Origin: Chloroflexota bacterium | GTDB taxonomy: Bacteria; Chloroflexota; Limnocylindria; Limnocylindrales; CSP1-4 | Length of the DNA: 64,000 nt | Assembly: GCA_029778235.1 (NCBI GenBank) | Contig: JAKOQS010000350.1 | Span: 1-64,000, forward strand | Direction: 5' to 3' | Shown: in pieces, positions 1 to 10,108 of the stretch | Layout of the letters: every line of letters starts with the position of its first letter | Numbering within the stretch: the first letter of the stretch is position 1 | Notes under the pieces: model-generated | What the model was told of the DNA's origin: nothing | Database searches by the model: none | Seen by the model: only the letters and a program-made list of their open reading frames with translations | Position numbers and translations under genes: made by a program

Positions 1-420
1 AGAGGGGCGGCACGCGCGATGAGCCTCGCCATGCGCAACGCCGGCGTGACCTCCGACGAGATCGACTACGTCGTCGCGCACGGCACCTCGACGTCGCTCA
101 ACGACGTGACCGAGACGCGCGCCATCAAGAGCGCGTTCGGGCCAGCGGCGTACCGGGTCGCGATCAGCTCCCCGAAGTCGATGGTGGGCCACCTCGTGGG
201 CGCGGCCGGGATGGCCAGCGTGCTCGCCGCGGTCGGCGCCATCCGCGACCAGGTGATCCCGCCGACGGCGAACCTGGAGAACCCCGACGACGAGTGCGAC
301 CTCGACTACGTCCCGCTCGTCGCCCGCCGCGCGAAGGTCGAGACCGCCATGGTCAACGGCTTCGGCTTCGGCGGCCAGAACGCGGTGGTGGTCTTCCGGC
401 GGGTCGCCGACGGGGGCTGA
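1..420 (+). CDS. fabF: Beta-ketoacyl-ACP synthase II C-terminal part (5' end outside window)
   Basis: In-frame from base 1 (RGAARAMSLAMRNAG...); VAHGTSTSLND, SPKSMVGHLVGAAG and NGFGFGGQN motifs. Confidence 0.9.
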   Translation, partial: RGAARAMSLAMRNAGVTSDEIDYVVAHGTSTSLNDVTETRAIKSAFGPAAYRVAISSPKSMVGHLVGAAGMASVLAAVGAIRDQVIPPTANLENPDDECDLDYVPLVARRAKVETAMVNGFGFGGQNAVVVFRRVADGG

Positions 421-435
421 CGGCGCGGCCCTTCC

Positions 436-3222
436 CTACCGGACCACGAAGATCGCGGCCGTGCGGGGCACGACGCCCATCCCGCCCATGCCGTCGTCGG
501 CGGCGGCCATCGCGGTGGTGCAGCTGAGCTCGTAGGTCCCCGGCCCCGGCAGGCCGAAGCGGACCTTCTGCGTCGCGCCACCACGCGGGTTCAGCTCCAC
601 GTTCGGGACGCCCGGGACGCTGCACGCGACCAGGTCGGGCCCGTCGTTGCGGAACCGCACGAGGAGAGTCGTCCCGGCATCGACCTCGATCGTGGGCGGT
701 GGGGCGAGCAGGCCGGTCGCGGTCAGCTCGACGTGGCGGGCGTTCGCGTCGAACCATCGGTCGACCGCGACCACGCCGACCACGAGCGCGACCCCGGCGA
801 GGGCGATGAGCAGCAGGTACGAGGCGTCGCGGACGCGCGCGACCATCCCCGTGCGGCGCGACGCCGAGCCGCCCGGCCGGGGGTCGAACGACCGCAGGCG
901 CAGCGAGTTGGTCACGACGCTCACCGAGGAGAGGGCCATCGCGCCCGCCGCCATCACCGGCGTGAGGGTGATCCCCCAGATCGGATAGAGCACGCCCATG
1001 GCGACCGGGATGAGGACGACGTTGTACGCGAAGGCCCAGAAGAGGTTCTGGCGGATGACGGACATCGTCCGTCGCGAGAGGGCGATGGCCGAGGCGACGC
1101 CGCGCGGGTCGCCGCCGACGAGCGTGACATCGCTCGCCTCGATCGCCACGTCCGCCCCCGTCCCGATCGCGATCCCGAGGTCGGCCGCCGCGAGAGCGGG
1201 CGCGTCATTCACGCCGTCCCCGACCATCGCGACCACGAGCCCCCGCGCCTGCAGCTCGGCGACCTTCGCGGACTTCTCGCCCGGGAGGACCTGCGCCATC
1301 ACGCGGTCGGCCGGGATCCCCACGCGGCGGGCCACGGCCTCCGCGGTCGCACGGTGATCGCCGGTCACCATCCAGACCTCGATCCCCTGCGAGGCGAGCT
1401 CGCGCACCGCCTCGGCGGCCTCGGCCTTCACCGGGTCCGCGATGAGGAGGAGCGCGGCGAGCGACCCGTCCACCGCGACGTAGGTCGGCGTCGCGCCGTC
1501 GGCGGCGGCGGCCTCCGCGCGCTCGCGGAGCGGCTCGGGGTCCGCGCCGGACTCGGCGAGGAAGGCGGCGCTGCCCACGAGGACGGCCCTGCCGTCCACC
1601 GTCGCCCGCACGCCGCGACCGGCAACCGCCTCGAACCCCGAGACGGCCAGGTCCGCGAGGCCCAGGGAGCGGGCGCGGTCCACGACCGCCGCCGCGAGCG
1701 GATGCTCGCTGCCCACCTCGGCGGCTGCCGCCAGCGCGAGAGCCTCACGCGCGTCCACGCCGTCGGCCGCGACGACGTCCGTCACCGCCGGCTTCCCGCG
1801 GGTGAGAGTGCCGGTCTTGTCGAGCACGACCGCGGTCACCCGGTGCGCCTGCTCGAGCGCCTCGCCGCCGCGGATGAGGATGCCGGCCTCCGCGCCGCGC
1901 CCGGTCCCGACCATGATCGCGGTGGGCGTCGCGAGCCCCATCGCGCACGGGCAGGCGATGACCACGACCGTGATGAACGCCGCCAGCGCGAGGGTGATCT
2001 TCGGCTCGGGCCCGAGCAGGTACCAGAGCGCGAACGTGAGTGCGCCGAACGCCAGGACGATGGGCACGAAGACGCCGCTGATCCGGTCGGCCAGTCGCTG
2101 GATGGGCGCCTTGCTGCCCTGCGCACGCCGGACCATCTCCACGATCTGCGCGAGCGCGGTGTCCTTGCCGACCTTGGTCGCCCGGAAGACGAACGAGCCG
2201 GTGGTGTTGAGCGTGGCGCCGATGACCTCGTCGCCGGCCGCCTTCGCGACCGGGATCGACTCACCGGTGAGCATCGACTCGTCGACGGCGCTCGCGCCCT
2301 CGACCACGACGCCGTCCACCGGGACCTTCTCGCCGGGGCGGACCCGGAGCAGGTCGCCGGGCTGGACATCGGCGAGCGGGACCTCGACCTCGACGCCGTC
2401 GCGGACGACCCGCGCGGACTTCGCCTGCAGCCCCATCAGGGCCCGCACGGCGCCCGCCGTCCGGCCCTTGGCGCGGGCCTCCAGCCAGCGGCCCAGGAGG
2501 ATGAGCCCGATGATCGCGGCAGAGCTGTCGAAGTAGGTCTCGGGCCGCAGGCCCGCCTCGTGCACCCACGCCGGCCACATCGTCACGATGACGCTGTAAC
2601 CCCACGCGGCGGTCGTGCCCACCACGACCAGCGTGTTCATGTTCATGCCGAACCCGTGGCGGAACGCGCGCCACGCGGACGTGTAGAAGCGCCTGCCGGC
2701 CCAGAACTGGACGAACGTCGCCGGCCACAGGACGACCTTGTTCAGCTCCTCCATCGGCCACGGCAGCTGCGGCCACAGCATGAGGAACATGATCCCGACG
2801 GCCACCGCGATCGAGACCGCGGCTTGGACGCCCAGCTCGTGCGTCTCGCGCGCCCGGGCCTTCTCGACCTCGTCCTCTTCCTCGGCGACCGTCGAGACCG
2901 AGCCGGCAGGGCCGGCCTGCGCCGCGACGAGCGCGGACGGGCGCACGTCGTAGCCGGCCGCCCGGATCGCCCCGACGATCTCGTCGCGCCCCACCGCCGA
3001 CGGGTCGTAGCGGACCGTGGCGGTCTCGGTCGCGAGGTTGACGGCGGCCTCGCCCACGCCCTCGGTCTTGTTGAGGAAGCGCTCGATGCGGTTGACGCAC
3101 GAGGCGCACGTCATCCCCTCCACGGGGAGCGAGAGCTCCGCGAAGCGGATGGCGCCGGGCGCGGGGACGCCGGGAGGGTCGCCGGAGGGTGTGCCCGAGG
3201 TGGGCGGGGACGCGGTCGTCAT
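436..3222 (-). CDS. copA: Copper-translocating P1B-type ATPase with N-terminal HMA domain and C-terminal TM + cupredoxin-like extension
   Basis: [13 protein letters not shown] motif, [32 protein letters not shown]; about 130 aa tail after the last canonical TM. Confidence 0.93.
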   Translation of the reverse strand: MTTASPPTSGTPSGDPPGVPAPGAIRFAELSLPVEGMTCASCVNRIERFLNKTEGVGEAAVNLATETATVRYDPSAVGRDEIVGAIRAAGYDVRPSALVAAQAGPAGSVSTVAEEEDEVEKARARETHELGVQAAVSIAVAVGIMFLMLWPQLPWPMEELNKVVLWPATFVQFWAGRRFYTSAWRAFRHGFGMNMNTLVVVGTTAAWGYSVIVTMWPAWVHEAGLRPETYFDSSAAIIGLILLGRWLEARAKGRTAGAVRALMGLQAKSARVVRDGVEVEVPLADVQPGDLLRVRPGEKVPVDGVVVEGASAVDESMLTGESIPVAKAAGDEVIGATLNTTGSFVFRATKVGKDTALAQIVEMVRRAQGSKAPIQRLADRISGVFVPIVLAFGALTFALWYLLGPEPKITLALAAFITVVVIACPCAMGLATPTAIMVGTGRGAEAGILIRGGEALEQAHRVTAVVLDKTGTLTRGKPAVTDVVAADGVDAREALALAAAAEVGSEHPLAAAVVDRARSLGLADLAVSGFEAVAGRGVRATVDGRAVLVGSAAFLAESGADPEPLRERAEAAAADGATPTYVAVDGSLAALLLIADPVKAEAAEAVRELASQGIEVWMVTGDHRATAEAVARRVGIPADRVMAQVLPGEKSAKVAELQARGLVVAMVGDGVNDAPALAAADLGIAIGTGADVAIEASDVTLVGGDPRGVASAIALSRRTMSVIRQNLFWAFAYNVVLIPVAMGVLYPIWGITLTPVMAAGAMALSSVSVVTNSLRLRSFDPRPGGSASRRTGMVARVRDASYLLLIALAGVALVVGVVAVDRWFDANARHVELTATGLLAPPPTIEVDAGTTLLVRFRNDGPDLVACSVPGVPNVELNPRGGATQKVRFGLPGPGTYELSCTTAMAAADDGMGGMGVVPRTAAIFVVR

Positions 3223-3374
3223 ACTCCCATGGAGTATATACCCCCGGTCATCGGCGCCAGGGGCGGCCGGTGCCGGGCGATGCGCGGACGCACCCGCGAC
3301 CGGCGGTCCGATGCCGGTGAGGCGCGCGGCTGCGGCGCGGCCGTCGCGATCAGCAGGCGGCGGGGCCGTCCCGC

Positions 3375-5504
3375 TCAGCGGGCGGCGGGGTCGCCCGCGA
3401 GGCCGAGACCGGGGAACGGCTCCAGCAGGCCGAGCTCGATCGCGCGTTCCACCGCCTCGCTGCGGCTGGACGCATCGAGCTTGGCGTAGATGGATCGCGC
3501 CTGCGTCTTCACGGTGTGCGTGGAGACGTCGAGCCGCTCGGCGATCTCCTCGAAGCGGAGGTGCGTGGAGAGGATCGGGAGCAGGCGCAGCTCCGCCGGC
3601 GTCAGGGTGGACGAGCCGGCGAGCGCGCGCGACGCCGCACCGAGGCGCTCGCGCATCTCCACGAGCGCAGCGTCGAGGATCCCCAGGCCCGGGCGGAGGC
3701 GGGCGATCTCCACGGCCTCATGGAGCGCGGTCCGGGCGCCGGCCGGATCCGACACCGCGAGGTACGCGCGGGCCACCTCGAGAAGCGCCATGACCGAGAA
3801 CCACGGTGCCGCCGGGGAGGCGAGCGGGCGGACGAGCTGAGCGTGCACGAGCTCGGCGCGCGCGCGGGCGACGTCCCCGCGGCGGATCGCCACGCGAGCC
3901 GCGACCGCGTATGTGGGCAGCGCGGCCACGATGTCCCCGAAGCGCGCCCGCTCGAGGACGGCGTACGAGCGGCGCGCGAGATCCTCGGCCGTGCGCCAGT
4001 CCGCACGGGCGATCGCGAGGGCGGCCAGGCAGGCGAGCGCGACCATCGCGGTCGCATGGGCGCCGCCGGCATCCGCGACGGCCTCCTCCAGCGTCGCGCG
4101 GGCGGCGGGGATGTCGCCCGCGAGGAGGTGCGCGCTGCCCAGGAGCCAGAGGGCGTTCACGTGCCAGGGGCTGGCCGGGCCTTCCTGGGCGGCGGCGAAG
4201 GCCGCGTCGGCGAGCACGCCGTCCGCGCCGCCCGCGCCCATGACGGCCCGGAGCATCGCCTTGCCGGACGCATAGGACGCCGTTCCATCGCCGGGTGGGC
4301 CGTCGAACGACGCGTGCTCGGCGATCGCGGCCATCCGCTCCGCCGCGTCCGGCCGTCCGTTGAGGAGGTGGACCCACGCCGCGATGACGGCGAGCTGCGG
4401 CCGGCGGACGAAGGCGTCGTCGTCGAGGGCGCCGAGCCACCGGTCCAGGGTGTCGCCGTGCCCGCCGTAGAACGTGGGGAGCGCGACCGCGGCGATCAGC
4501 GCGGCGGCCGCGTCGGCGTCGCCGGAGCGCAGGGCATGCTCGACCGCCAGCTCGGGTCGTCCGGCCGCAAGGTACCAGGCCGACACGCGCGCATGAAGGA
4601 TGGCGGCGGCACCCGGCTCCCGACGATCGAGCTCGGCCTCGAGGAACTCGCGGAGCAGGTTGTGGTAGCGGTAGGTCGGCGCCGCACCTCCCGCCCGCAC
4701 CACGAGCTGGACCGACCCGGCGAGCCGCTCGAGGCGGCCAGCCGCGCCGGGGACGTCGGAGATCGCCTCGGCGACGGGGGGCTCCACGACCTCGAGGACC
4801 GACGTGCGGGTGAGGAACGTGGCGTCATCCGCGCCGACGACGTCCCAGAGCTCGGAACGCAGGTACTCGGCGACGTATCCCTCGCGGCCGGAGACGGCCG
4901 TGGCCGTCAGTGCGACGTCGTCGGGCGTGCTCGCCACGAGCGTGGCGAGGTACACGCCCGCCGCCCACCCCTCGGTGCGGTCGGCGAGCGACCGGACGTC
5001 AGAGCGCGTCATCGGCCGGCCGGCCGCCGCGACCAGGGCCGCGGTCTCGTCGAGGTCGAGCGCGAGGTCCGCGCTCTGGAGCTCCAGGAGGTCACGCTGG
5101 GCCCGGAGGCGGGCGAACGGCAGGTCCGGCCGGGTCCGTCCGGCCATCGCGACCTGGACGTGCGGGGGCAGGTACTCGAGCAGTGTCGCCAGCGCGTCGA
5201 GGCAGTCGCGGTCGGCGAGTCGGTGGACGTCGTCCAGGACGAGGAGCGTCGGCCGCGGCAGCCGATGCAGCTCACGTGCCAGGCGAGGCACGGCCGTGGA
5301 CAGCGCGCGGGGGCCCCGCGCGACCGCCGCGAGGGTCGTCGAGTCCACCGGCTCGATCCGGTCGATCATGGCGGCCAGGTAGGTGAACAGGACCGTGGGG
5401 ACATTGTCGAAGTCGTCGAGCGTGAGCCAGCCGACCGCGCGGCCCGCGTGGACATCTGCATCCGCCAGCAGGATGGTCTTGCCGTACCCCGGGGGCGCGA
5501 ACAC
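3375..5504 (-). CDS. LuxR-family ATP-dependent (MalT/LAL-type) transcriptional regulator; N-terminus extends upstream in frame without a standard start codon
   Basis: Walker [20 protein letters not shown]-terminal Lux[47 protein letters not shown]. Confidence 0.85.
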   Translation of the reverse strand: MFAPPGYGKTILLADADVHAGRAVGWLTLDDFDNVPTVLFTYLAAMIDRIEPVDSTTLAAVARGPRALSTAVPRLARELHRLPRPTLLVLDDVHRLADRDCLDALATLLEYLPPHVQVAMAGRTRPDLPFARLRAQRDLLELQSADLALDLDETAALVAAAGRPMTRSDVRSLADRTEGWAAGVYLATLVASTPDDVALTATAVSGREGYVAEYLRSELWDVVGADDATFLTRTSVLEVVEPPVAEAISDVPGAAGRLERLAGSVQLVVRAGGAAPTYRYHNLLREFLEAELDRREPGAAAILHARVSAWYLAAGRPELAVEHALRSGDADAAAALIAAVALPTFYGGHGDTLDRWLGALDDDAFVRRPQLAVIAAWVHLLNGRPDAAERMAAIAEHASFDGPPGDGTASYASGKAMLRAVMGAGGADGVLADAAFAAAQEGPASPWHVNALWLLGSAHLLAGDIPAARATLEEAVADAGGAHATAMVALACLAALAIARADWRTAEDLARRSYAVLERARFGDIVAALPTYAVAARVAIRRGDVARARAELVHAQLVRPLASPAAPWFSVMALLEVARAYLAVSDPAGARTALHEAVEIARLRPGLGILDAALVEMRERLGAASRALAGSSTLTPAELRLLPILSTHLRFEEIAERLDVSTHTVKTQARSIYAKLDASSRSEAVERAIELGLLEPFPGLGLAGDPAAR

Positions 5505-5833
5505 GGCGACGACCGGAGGCCGCGGCTCTGCCGAGAGTCGCCGGGCGAGCCTCGGGCGCGCGATCAGGCCCGGGCGCGGCGCCGGCGGGTCGAGCTTGGC
5601 CTCGACGAGCGGGAAGTCCGCCTGGAACCGCGGCCGTCCCGAGCCGGCCTGCGGCCGGTCCGTCGGTTCCGTCGCGCGATCTCGGCCGACGCCGTCGGTC
5701 CCCGTGGCGAGCCCTCCCCCGCTGCGCGGCCGGACCCTCGGTCGGCCGTGGCAAGGTCAGAACCTACCACCCCGCATGCGGATCATGCAGCGGCGGCTCG
5801 GGCCGGGCCGGGAAACGGGCCGGGAGCCGCGCG

Positions 5834-6187
5834 TCAGGGATCGGCGCGGTCGAGGTCCGCCTCGACGTCGTACCCGGCCGCCAGCGCGATGCGGGGGGCA
5901 GCGGAGGTGACGCGCGCGGAGCCCACCTGCCCGGCGACGGCCGCCAGGACCGCGACCAGGTCGTCGAGCGACGCGCCCGCGCGGATCGCCGCGTCAACGA
6001 CGGTGCGGAAGCTCGACTCGGGGGCGTCGAGCGCGATCAGGGCAGCGACCCGCAGCAGGCTCTCCGTGCGGACGTCGAGGCGCACCGGGACCGCCGCGTC
6101 GGAGTCCGGCGATGCGACGGCGGCGAGCGTCCGCGGCTCGCCGATCGTCAGGCGGCGGAAGAGCTCCTCGGCAGTCACCGCGGTCAT
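5834..6187 (-). CDS. Carboxymuconolactone decarboxylase / AhpD-like family protein
   Basis: 117 aa MTAVTAEELFRRL...TESLLRVAALIALDAPESSFRTVVDAAIRAGASLDDLVAVLAAVAGQVG; SD-like gagggagtcc upstream of ATG. Confidence 0.6.
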   Translation of the reverse strand: MTAVTAEELFRRLTIGEPRTLAAVASPDSDAAVPVRLDVRTESLLRVAALIALDAPESSFRTVVDAAIRAGASLDDLVAVLAAVAGQVGSARVTSAAPRIALAAGYDVEADLDRADP

Positions 6188-6423
6188 CAGGACTCCCTCG
6201 CGCGAAGGAGCCCGCGGACGCGGGGCACCTTCATCTGTGCATTGGACCCGGGGGGCGATCCCGCCCGCATCAGCCGTTCGGAGCGATGCCCGGCCCGGCA
6301 GCCGGGCGCACAGTGCGGTCGCGCATGCACGCGGGACCGGCCGTGCCCGGCCCGGTCGGCGGCCGCGGGCCGCCCGATCCCCCGACCACGATCCACCACG
6401 GCTGCCACGAAGGGAGCGAGACG

Positions 6424-9333
6424 ATGGCTGAGGCCACGACGAACGTCCTCGTCGCCGGCTACCAGGACGCCGAGCTGGCGGCCCGGGAGTTCGACGGGCT
6501 CCTCGAGCTCGTGCGGACGAAGGCCGTTCGGATCGAGGGTGCCATCCTCGTCGCCCACAAGGCCGACGGCGACGTCGTCGTCCAGCGGACGGGCGACCAC
6601 CTGGGCAGGACCGGCGCCAAGTGGGGTGGCGCCGTCGGGTTCCTGGTCGGCCTGGCCGCACCCCCGCTCCTCGCCGCCACGGTGGTCGGCGCCGCGGCCG
6701 GCGGGGTCCTCGGGAAGGTCGCCGGGCACAAGGTCGAGACCGGCCTGCACGACACGCTCGGCGAGGCACTGAAGCCGGGGACCGCGGCGGTCATCGCGAT
6801 GTTCGACGCCGACCAGCGGCTCGCGGTCGAGCAGGCGCTCGCAGGCTCGCCCGCGAAGTCGGTCGTCGAGTCCGACAAGACGGGGACCGCCGCGCTCAGG
6901 GATTCCCTCGCGGAGGCGATGGGCAAGTTCCAGCAGCCCCGCACGCACCTCCCGATCCCCGACCGGACCTTCGGCGGCGTGGCGAGGCGGACGCTCAGGG
7001 ACTCCGTCGCGGACTGGCTCATGATCCCCGGCCCCAAGGCCCCGGAGGGCGCCCCCAACGTCCTCCTCGTGATCATCGACGATGCCGGGTACGGCGCACC
7101 CGACACGTTCGGGGGCCCGGTCCGCACGCCGGCGTTCACGCGCATCGGGCAGACGGGCCTCACGTACAACCGCTTCCACGTGACCGCCGTCTGCTCCCCG
7201 ACCCGCGCGGCGCTCCTGACCGGGCGCAACCAGCACCGGGTCGGCTTCGGGTCGATCGCCGAGTACCCCGGGCCGTTCCCCGGCTACACCGCGAGCAAGC
7301 CGAAGAGCTGCGCAGGGCTTCCGCGCATCCTCAAGGAGAACGGCTACGTCACCGGCGGCTTCGGCAAATGGCACCTCACGCCGGACAACGTGCAGGGCGC
7401 GGCCGGGCCGTTCGACCACTGGCCCAAGTCGTGGGGCTTCGACCACTGGTGGGGCTTCCTCTCCGGGGCCGCGGGCCAGTACGACCCGATCATCACGCAG
7501 GACGACTGGGTCCAGGGCGTCCCCGAGGGGACCGACGGGAAGCCCTACTACTTCCCCGACGACATCACGGACAAGTCGATCGACTGGCTCAAGCGCGTGC
7601 GCGCGCAGGATCCCGACAAGCCGTGGTTCCTCTTCTACTCGACCGGATGCGCCCACGCGCCGCACCACGTCCCGAAGGAGTGGGCGGACCGGTATCGGGG
7701 CGTGTTCGACGATGGCTGGGACGCGCTGCGCGAGCGGACGCTCGCCCGCCAGAAGGAGCTCGGCATCGTCCCGCAGGACGCCGAGCTCACGCCCCGGCCG
7801 GACGCCTTCCCGGCGTGGGACTCCCTCGACGAGGCGTCGAAGCAGCTCTACGTCCGCCAGGCCGAGGTCTACGCCGGCTACCAGGAGAACGCCGACTGGA
7901 ACGTCGGGCGCCTCCTCGACGCGGTGGACGAGCTCGGCGACCTCGAGGACACCCTCGTCATCTACATCTGGGGCGACAACGGCGCGAGCCTCGAGGGGAC
8001 GATCACCGGCTCGTTCAATGAGACGACCTTCCTCAACGGGATCGTGCTCGACCCTGCGCACCAGCTCCAGCTCATCGACGAGTACGGCGGGATCGAGGCC
8101 CTGGGCGGCGACCACACGGCCCCGCACATCGCGGCGGCGTGGGCGCACGCGTTCAACACGCCGTTCCAGTGGGGCAAGCAGACCGCCAGCCATCTCGGCG
8201 GCACGCGCGACCCGATGGTCGTCGCGTGGCCGAGCCGGGTCAAGGCCGACGCGGCCCCGCGGAGCCAGTTCACGCACGTCATCGACGTGGGGCCCACGAT
8301 CCTCGAGGCAGCCGGCATCCCCGAGCCCGAGACGGTGGACGGGATCGCCCAGGAGCCGATGGACGGGACCAGCTTCCTCTACACGTTCGACGACGGGGCG
8401 GCGGCGGAACGCCACACGACACAGTACTTCGAGATGTTCGCGAGCCGCGCCATGTACAAGGACGGCTGGTGGGCCGCGTCGCGGCCGGACCGCCTGCCGT
8501 GGGACCTCTCGCCGGCCTCCGTCGCGCGGTTCGGGCCGGACGCCGACTGGGACGCGGACCGCGACGTGGGCTGGGAGCTCTACGACCTCACGACGGACTT
8601 CACGCAGGCGCACGACGTGGCTGCGCAGCACCCGGAGAAGGTCAGGGAGCTCCAGGAGCTGTGGTGGCGAGAGGCGGAGCGGAACCGCGTCCTCCCGCTC
8701 ATGGCCGGCTTCGCGGTGCTCTTCGGGATGCTCCCGCCGCTGCCGACGCAGACGCGCTTCCCCATCGCGGGCGGCGTGGACAACATCCAGCGCGGGATGG
8801 TGCCGCGCATCTACGGCCGGTCCTACGCGATCGAGGCCGACCTCCGCGTGCCCGACGGCGGGGCCGAGGGCGTCATCGTCGCCTTCGCCGACTTCATCGG
8901 CGGGTTCGGCCTGTGGGTGGACGAGAAGGGCCTGCTGACGCACACCTACTCGCTCCTCGGCGTCGAGACCTACCGACAGACCGCCGCGACCCCCATCCCG
9001 ACCGGCGACGTCAGCGTCCGCATGCTCTTCGAGTCCACGGAGCAGAAGCCCGGCAGCGGCGGCCACGTCACGCTCTTCGTGAACGACGAGAAGGTCGGCG
9101 AGGGCGACATGCCCCGCACCGTCCCGATCGCCTTCACGACCTACTCGGGCCTGGACGTCGGCCGCGACAACGGCCTTGTCGTCGACCTGGCGTACGAGGA
9201 CCGGGCGCCGTACGCGTTCACCGGCACCGTGAAGCAGGTCGTCTTCGACCTGCACCCGGCGGGGCACGAGGACGAGGTCGAGCTCCACGCCCACGCTGCG
9301 CTCCAGTCGGTCGCGGCCGGCGCGGCCGGCTGA
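6424..9333 (+). CDS. Arylsulfatase with N-terminal DUF1269-like glycine-zipper domain
   Basis: Sulfatase signature CSPTRAALLTGR (Cys-type), VLLVIIDDAGYG, GKWHLTPD; N-terminal about 170 aa with GGAVGFLVGLAAPPLLAATVVGAAAGGVLGKVAG. Confidence 0.9.
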   Translation: MAEATTNVLVAGYQDAELAAREFDGLLELVRTKAVRIEGAILVAHKADGDVVVQRTGDHLGRTGAKWGGAVGFLVGLAAPPLLAATVVGAAAGGVLGKVAGHKVETGLHDTLGEALKPGTAAVIAMFDADQRLAVEQALAGSPAKSVVESDKTGTAALRDSLAEAMGKFQQPRTHLPIPDRTFGGVARRTLRDSVADWLMIPGPKAPEGAPNVLLVIIDDAGYGAPDTFGGPVRTPAFTRIGQTGLTYNRFHVTAVCSPTRAALLTGRNQHRVGFGSIAEYPGPFPGYTASKPKSCAGLPRILKENGYVTGGFGKWHLTPDNVQGAAGPFDHWPKSWGFDHWWGFLSGAAGQYDPIITQDDWVQGVPEGTDGKPYYFPDDITDKSIDWLKRVRAQDPDKPWFLFYSTGCAHAPHHVPKEWADRYRGVFDDGWDALRERTLARQKELGIVPQDAELTPRPDAFPAWDSLDEASKQLYVRQAEVYAGYQENADWNVGRLLDAVDELGDLEDTLVIYIWGDNGASLEGTITGSFNETTFLNGIVLDPAHQLQLIDEYGGIEALGGDHTAPHIAAAWAHAFNTPFQWGKQTASHLGGTRDPMVVAWPSRVKADAAPRSQFTHVIDVGPTILEAAGIPEPETVDGIAQEPMDGTSFLYTFDDGAAAERHTTQYFEMFASRAMYKDGWWAASRPDRLPWDLSPASVARFGPDADWDADRDVGWELYDLTTDFTQAHDVAAQHPEKVRELQELWWREAERNRVLPLMAGFAVLFGMLPPLPTQTRFPIAGGVDNIQRGMVPRIYGRSYAIEADLRVPDGGAEGVIVAFADFIGGFGLWVDEKGLLTHTYSLLGVETYRQTAATPIPTGDVSVRMLFESTEQKPGSGGHVTLFVNDEKVGEGDMPRTVPIAFTTYSGLDVGRDNGLVVDLAYEDRAPYAFTGTVKQVVFDLHPAGHEDEVELHAHAALQSVAAGAAG

Positions 9334-9531
9334 GGGACTTGCGGCGCGGCCGCGCGCTCGACATCATCGGGGCCGACCGGCCTTCGAGGCGCGGCCGCGC
9401 ATCCGCGGGACCGCCGGCGCGAGCCCGGCGGCGATCGACCGACCGGCGCGCGGCGCCGGCCCGCCGTGGCGGCACCGGGCGCCCGGCGACACGAGCACGC
9501 GCGGACGCGCGACGGATCGGAGGTTCCACGC

Positions 9532-10080
9532 ATGGCCAAGGAAGTGGTCCTGGCGTTCTTCCCCGACGAGGCGGCGGCCGACGCAGCCGTCGCCGCGATG
9601 CGGGACTGGGAGAAGCTCCAGCACGAAGCGACGCTCCGCGCCGTCGGCGTGCTCGTCCTCGACGAGAAGGGCGAGGTCAAGCAGCATCGCCTCGGGCGGC
9701 ACGACACAGGGAAGGGAGCCGGGGTGGGCTTCGTCCTGGGGCTCATCGCGGTCGCGCTCACGCCGATCGCGGGCGTCGGCCTGGTCGGCTGGACGATCGG
9801 CGGCGCGGTCGTCGGTCGCCTGGTGCACAAGCACCTCGGGCTGAACGACGAGGATCTCCAGCGGATCGGATACGAGCTCAAGGGCGGCAAGGCGGCGGTG
9901 GGCGTCCTGGTGGATCAGGGCGAGTCCCCGGACGTCGTCGCCAAGCTCGAGGATCTCGGCGGGGTCGCGGAGTCGCACCTCGTCGAGGACGACGATGAGC
10001 TGGCGGAGGCGGCCGCCGACGCTCAGGCCGCGGCGGACGCGACGGCACCGTCGGACGCGTCGGGCGCCACCGCCGAGTGA
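9532..10080 (+). CDS. DUF1269-like glycine-zipper protein
   Basis: MAKEVVLAFFPDEAAADAAVAAMRDWEK..., GKGAGVGFVLGLIAVALTPIAGVGLVGWTIGGAVVGRL. Confidence 0.65.
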   Translation: MAKEVVLAFFPDEAAADAAVAAMRDWEKLQHEATLRAVGVLVLDEKGEVKQHRLGRHDTGKGAGVGFVLGLIAVALTPIAGVGLVGWTIGGAVVGRLVHKHLGLNDEDLQRIGYELKGGKAAVGVLVDQGESPDVVAKLEDLGGVAESHLVEDDDELAEAAADAQAAADATAPSDASGATAE

Positions 10081-10108
10081 CCGGCACGGCGCGAGGCGCT
10101 GCACGCCG

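Noticed and set aside
733-3489. 918-aa ORF antisense to copA
   Set aside because: GC-rich shadow ORF: Arg/Asp/His/Gly-rich, no motifs, fully opposite a well-supported P-type ATPase
3516-6431. 971-aa ORF antisense to the LAL regulator
   Set aside because: Shadow ORF of high-GC codon usage; real coding is on the minus strand with Walker A and HTH
6187-9294. 1035-aa ORF antisense to the sulfatase
   Set aside because: Composition-driven antisense reading frame; the sulfatase frame has clear active-site motifs
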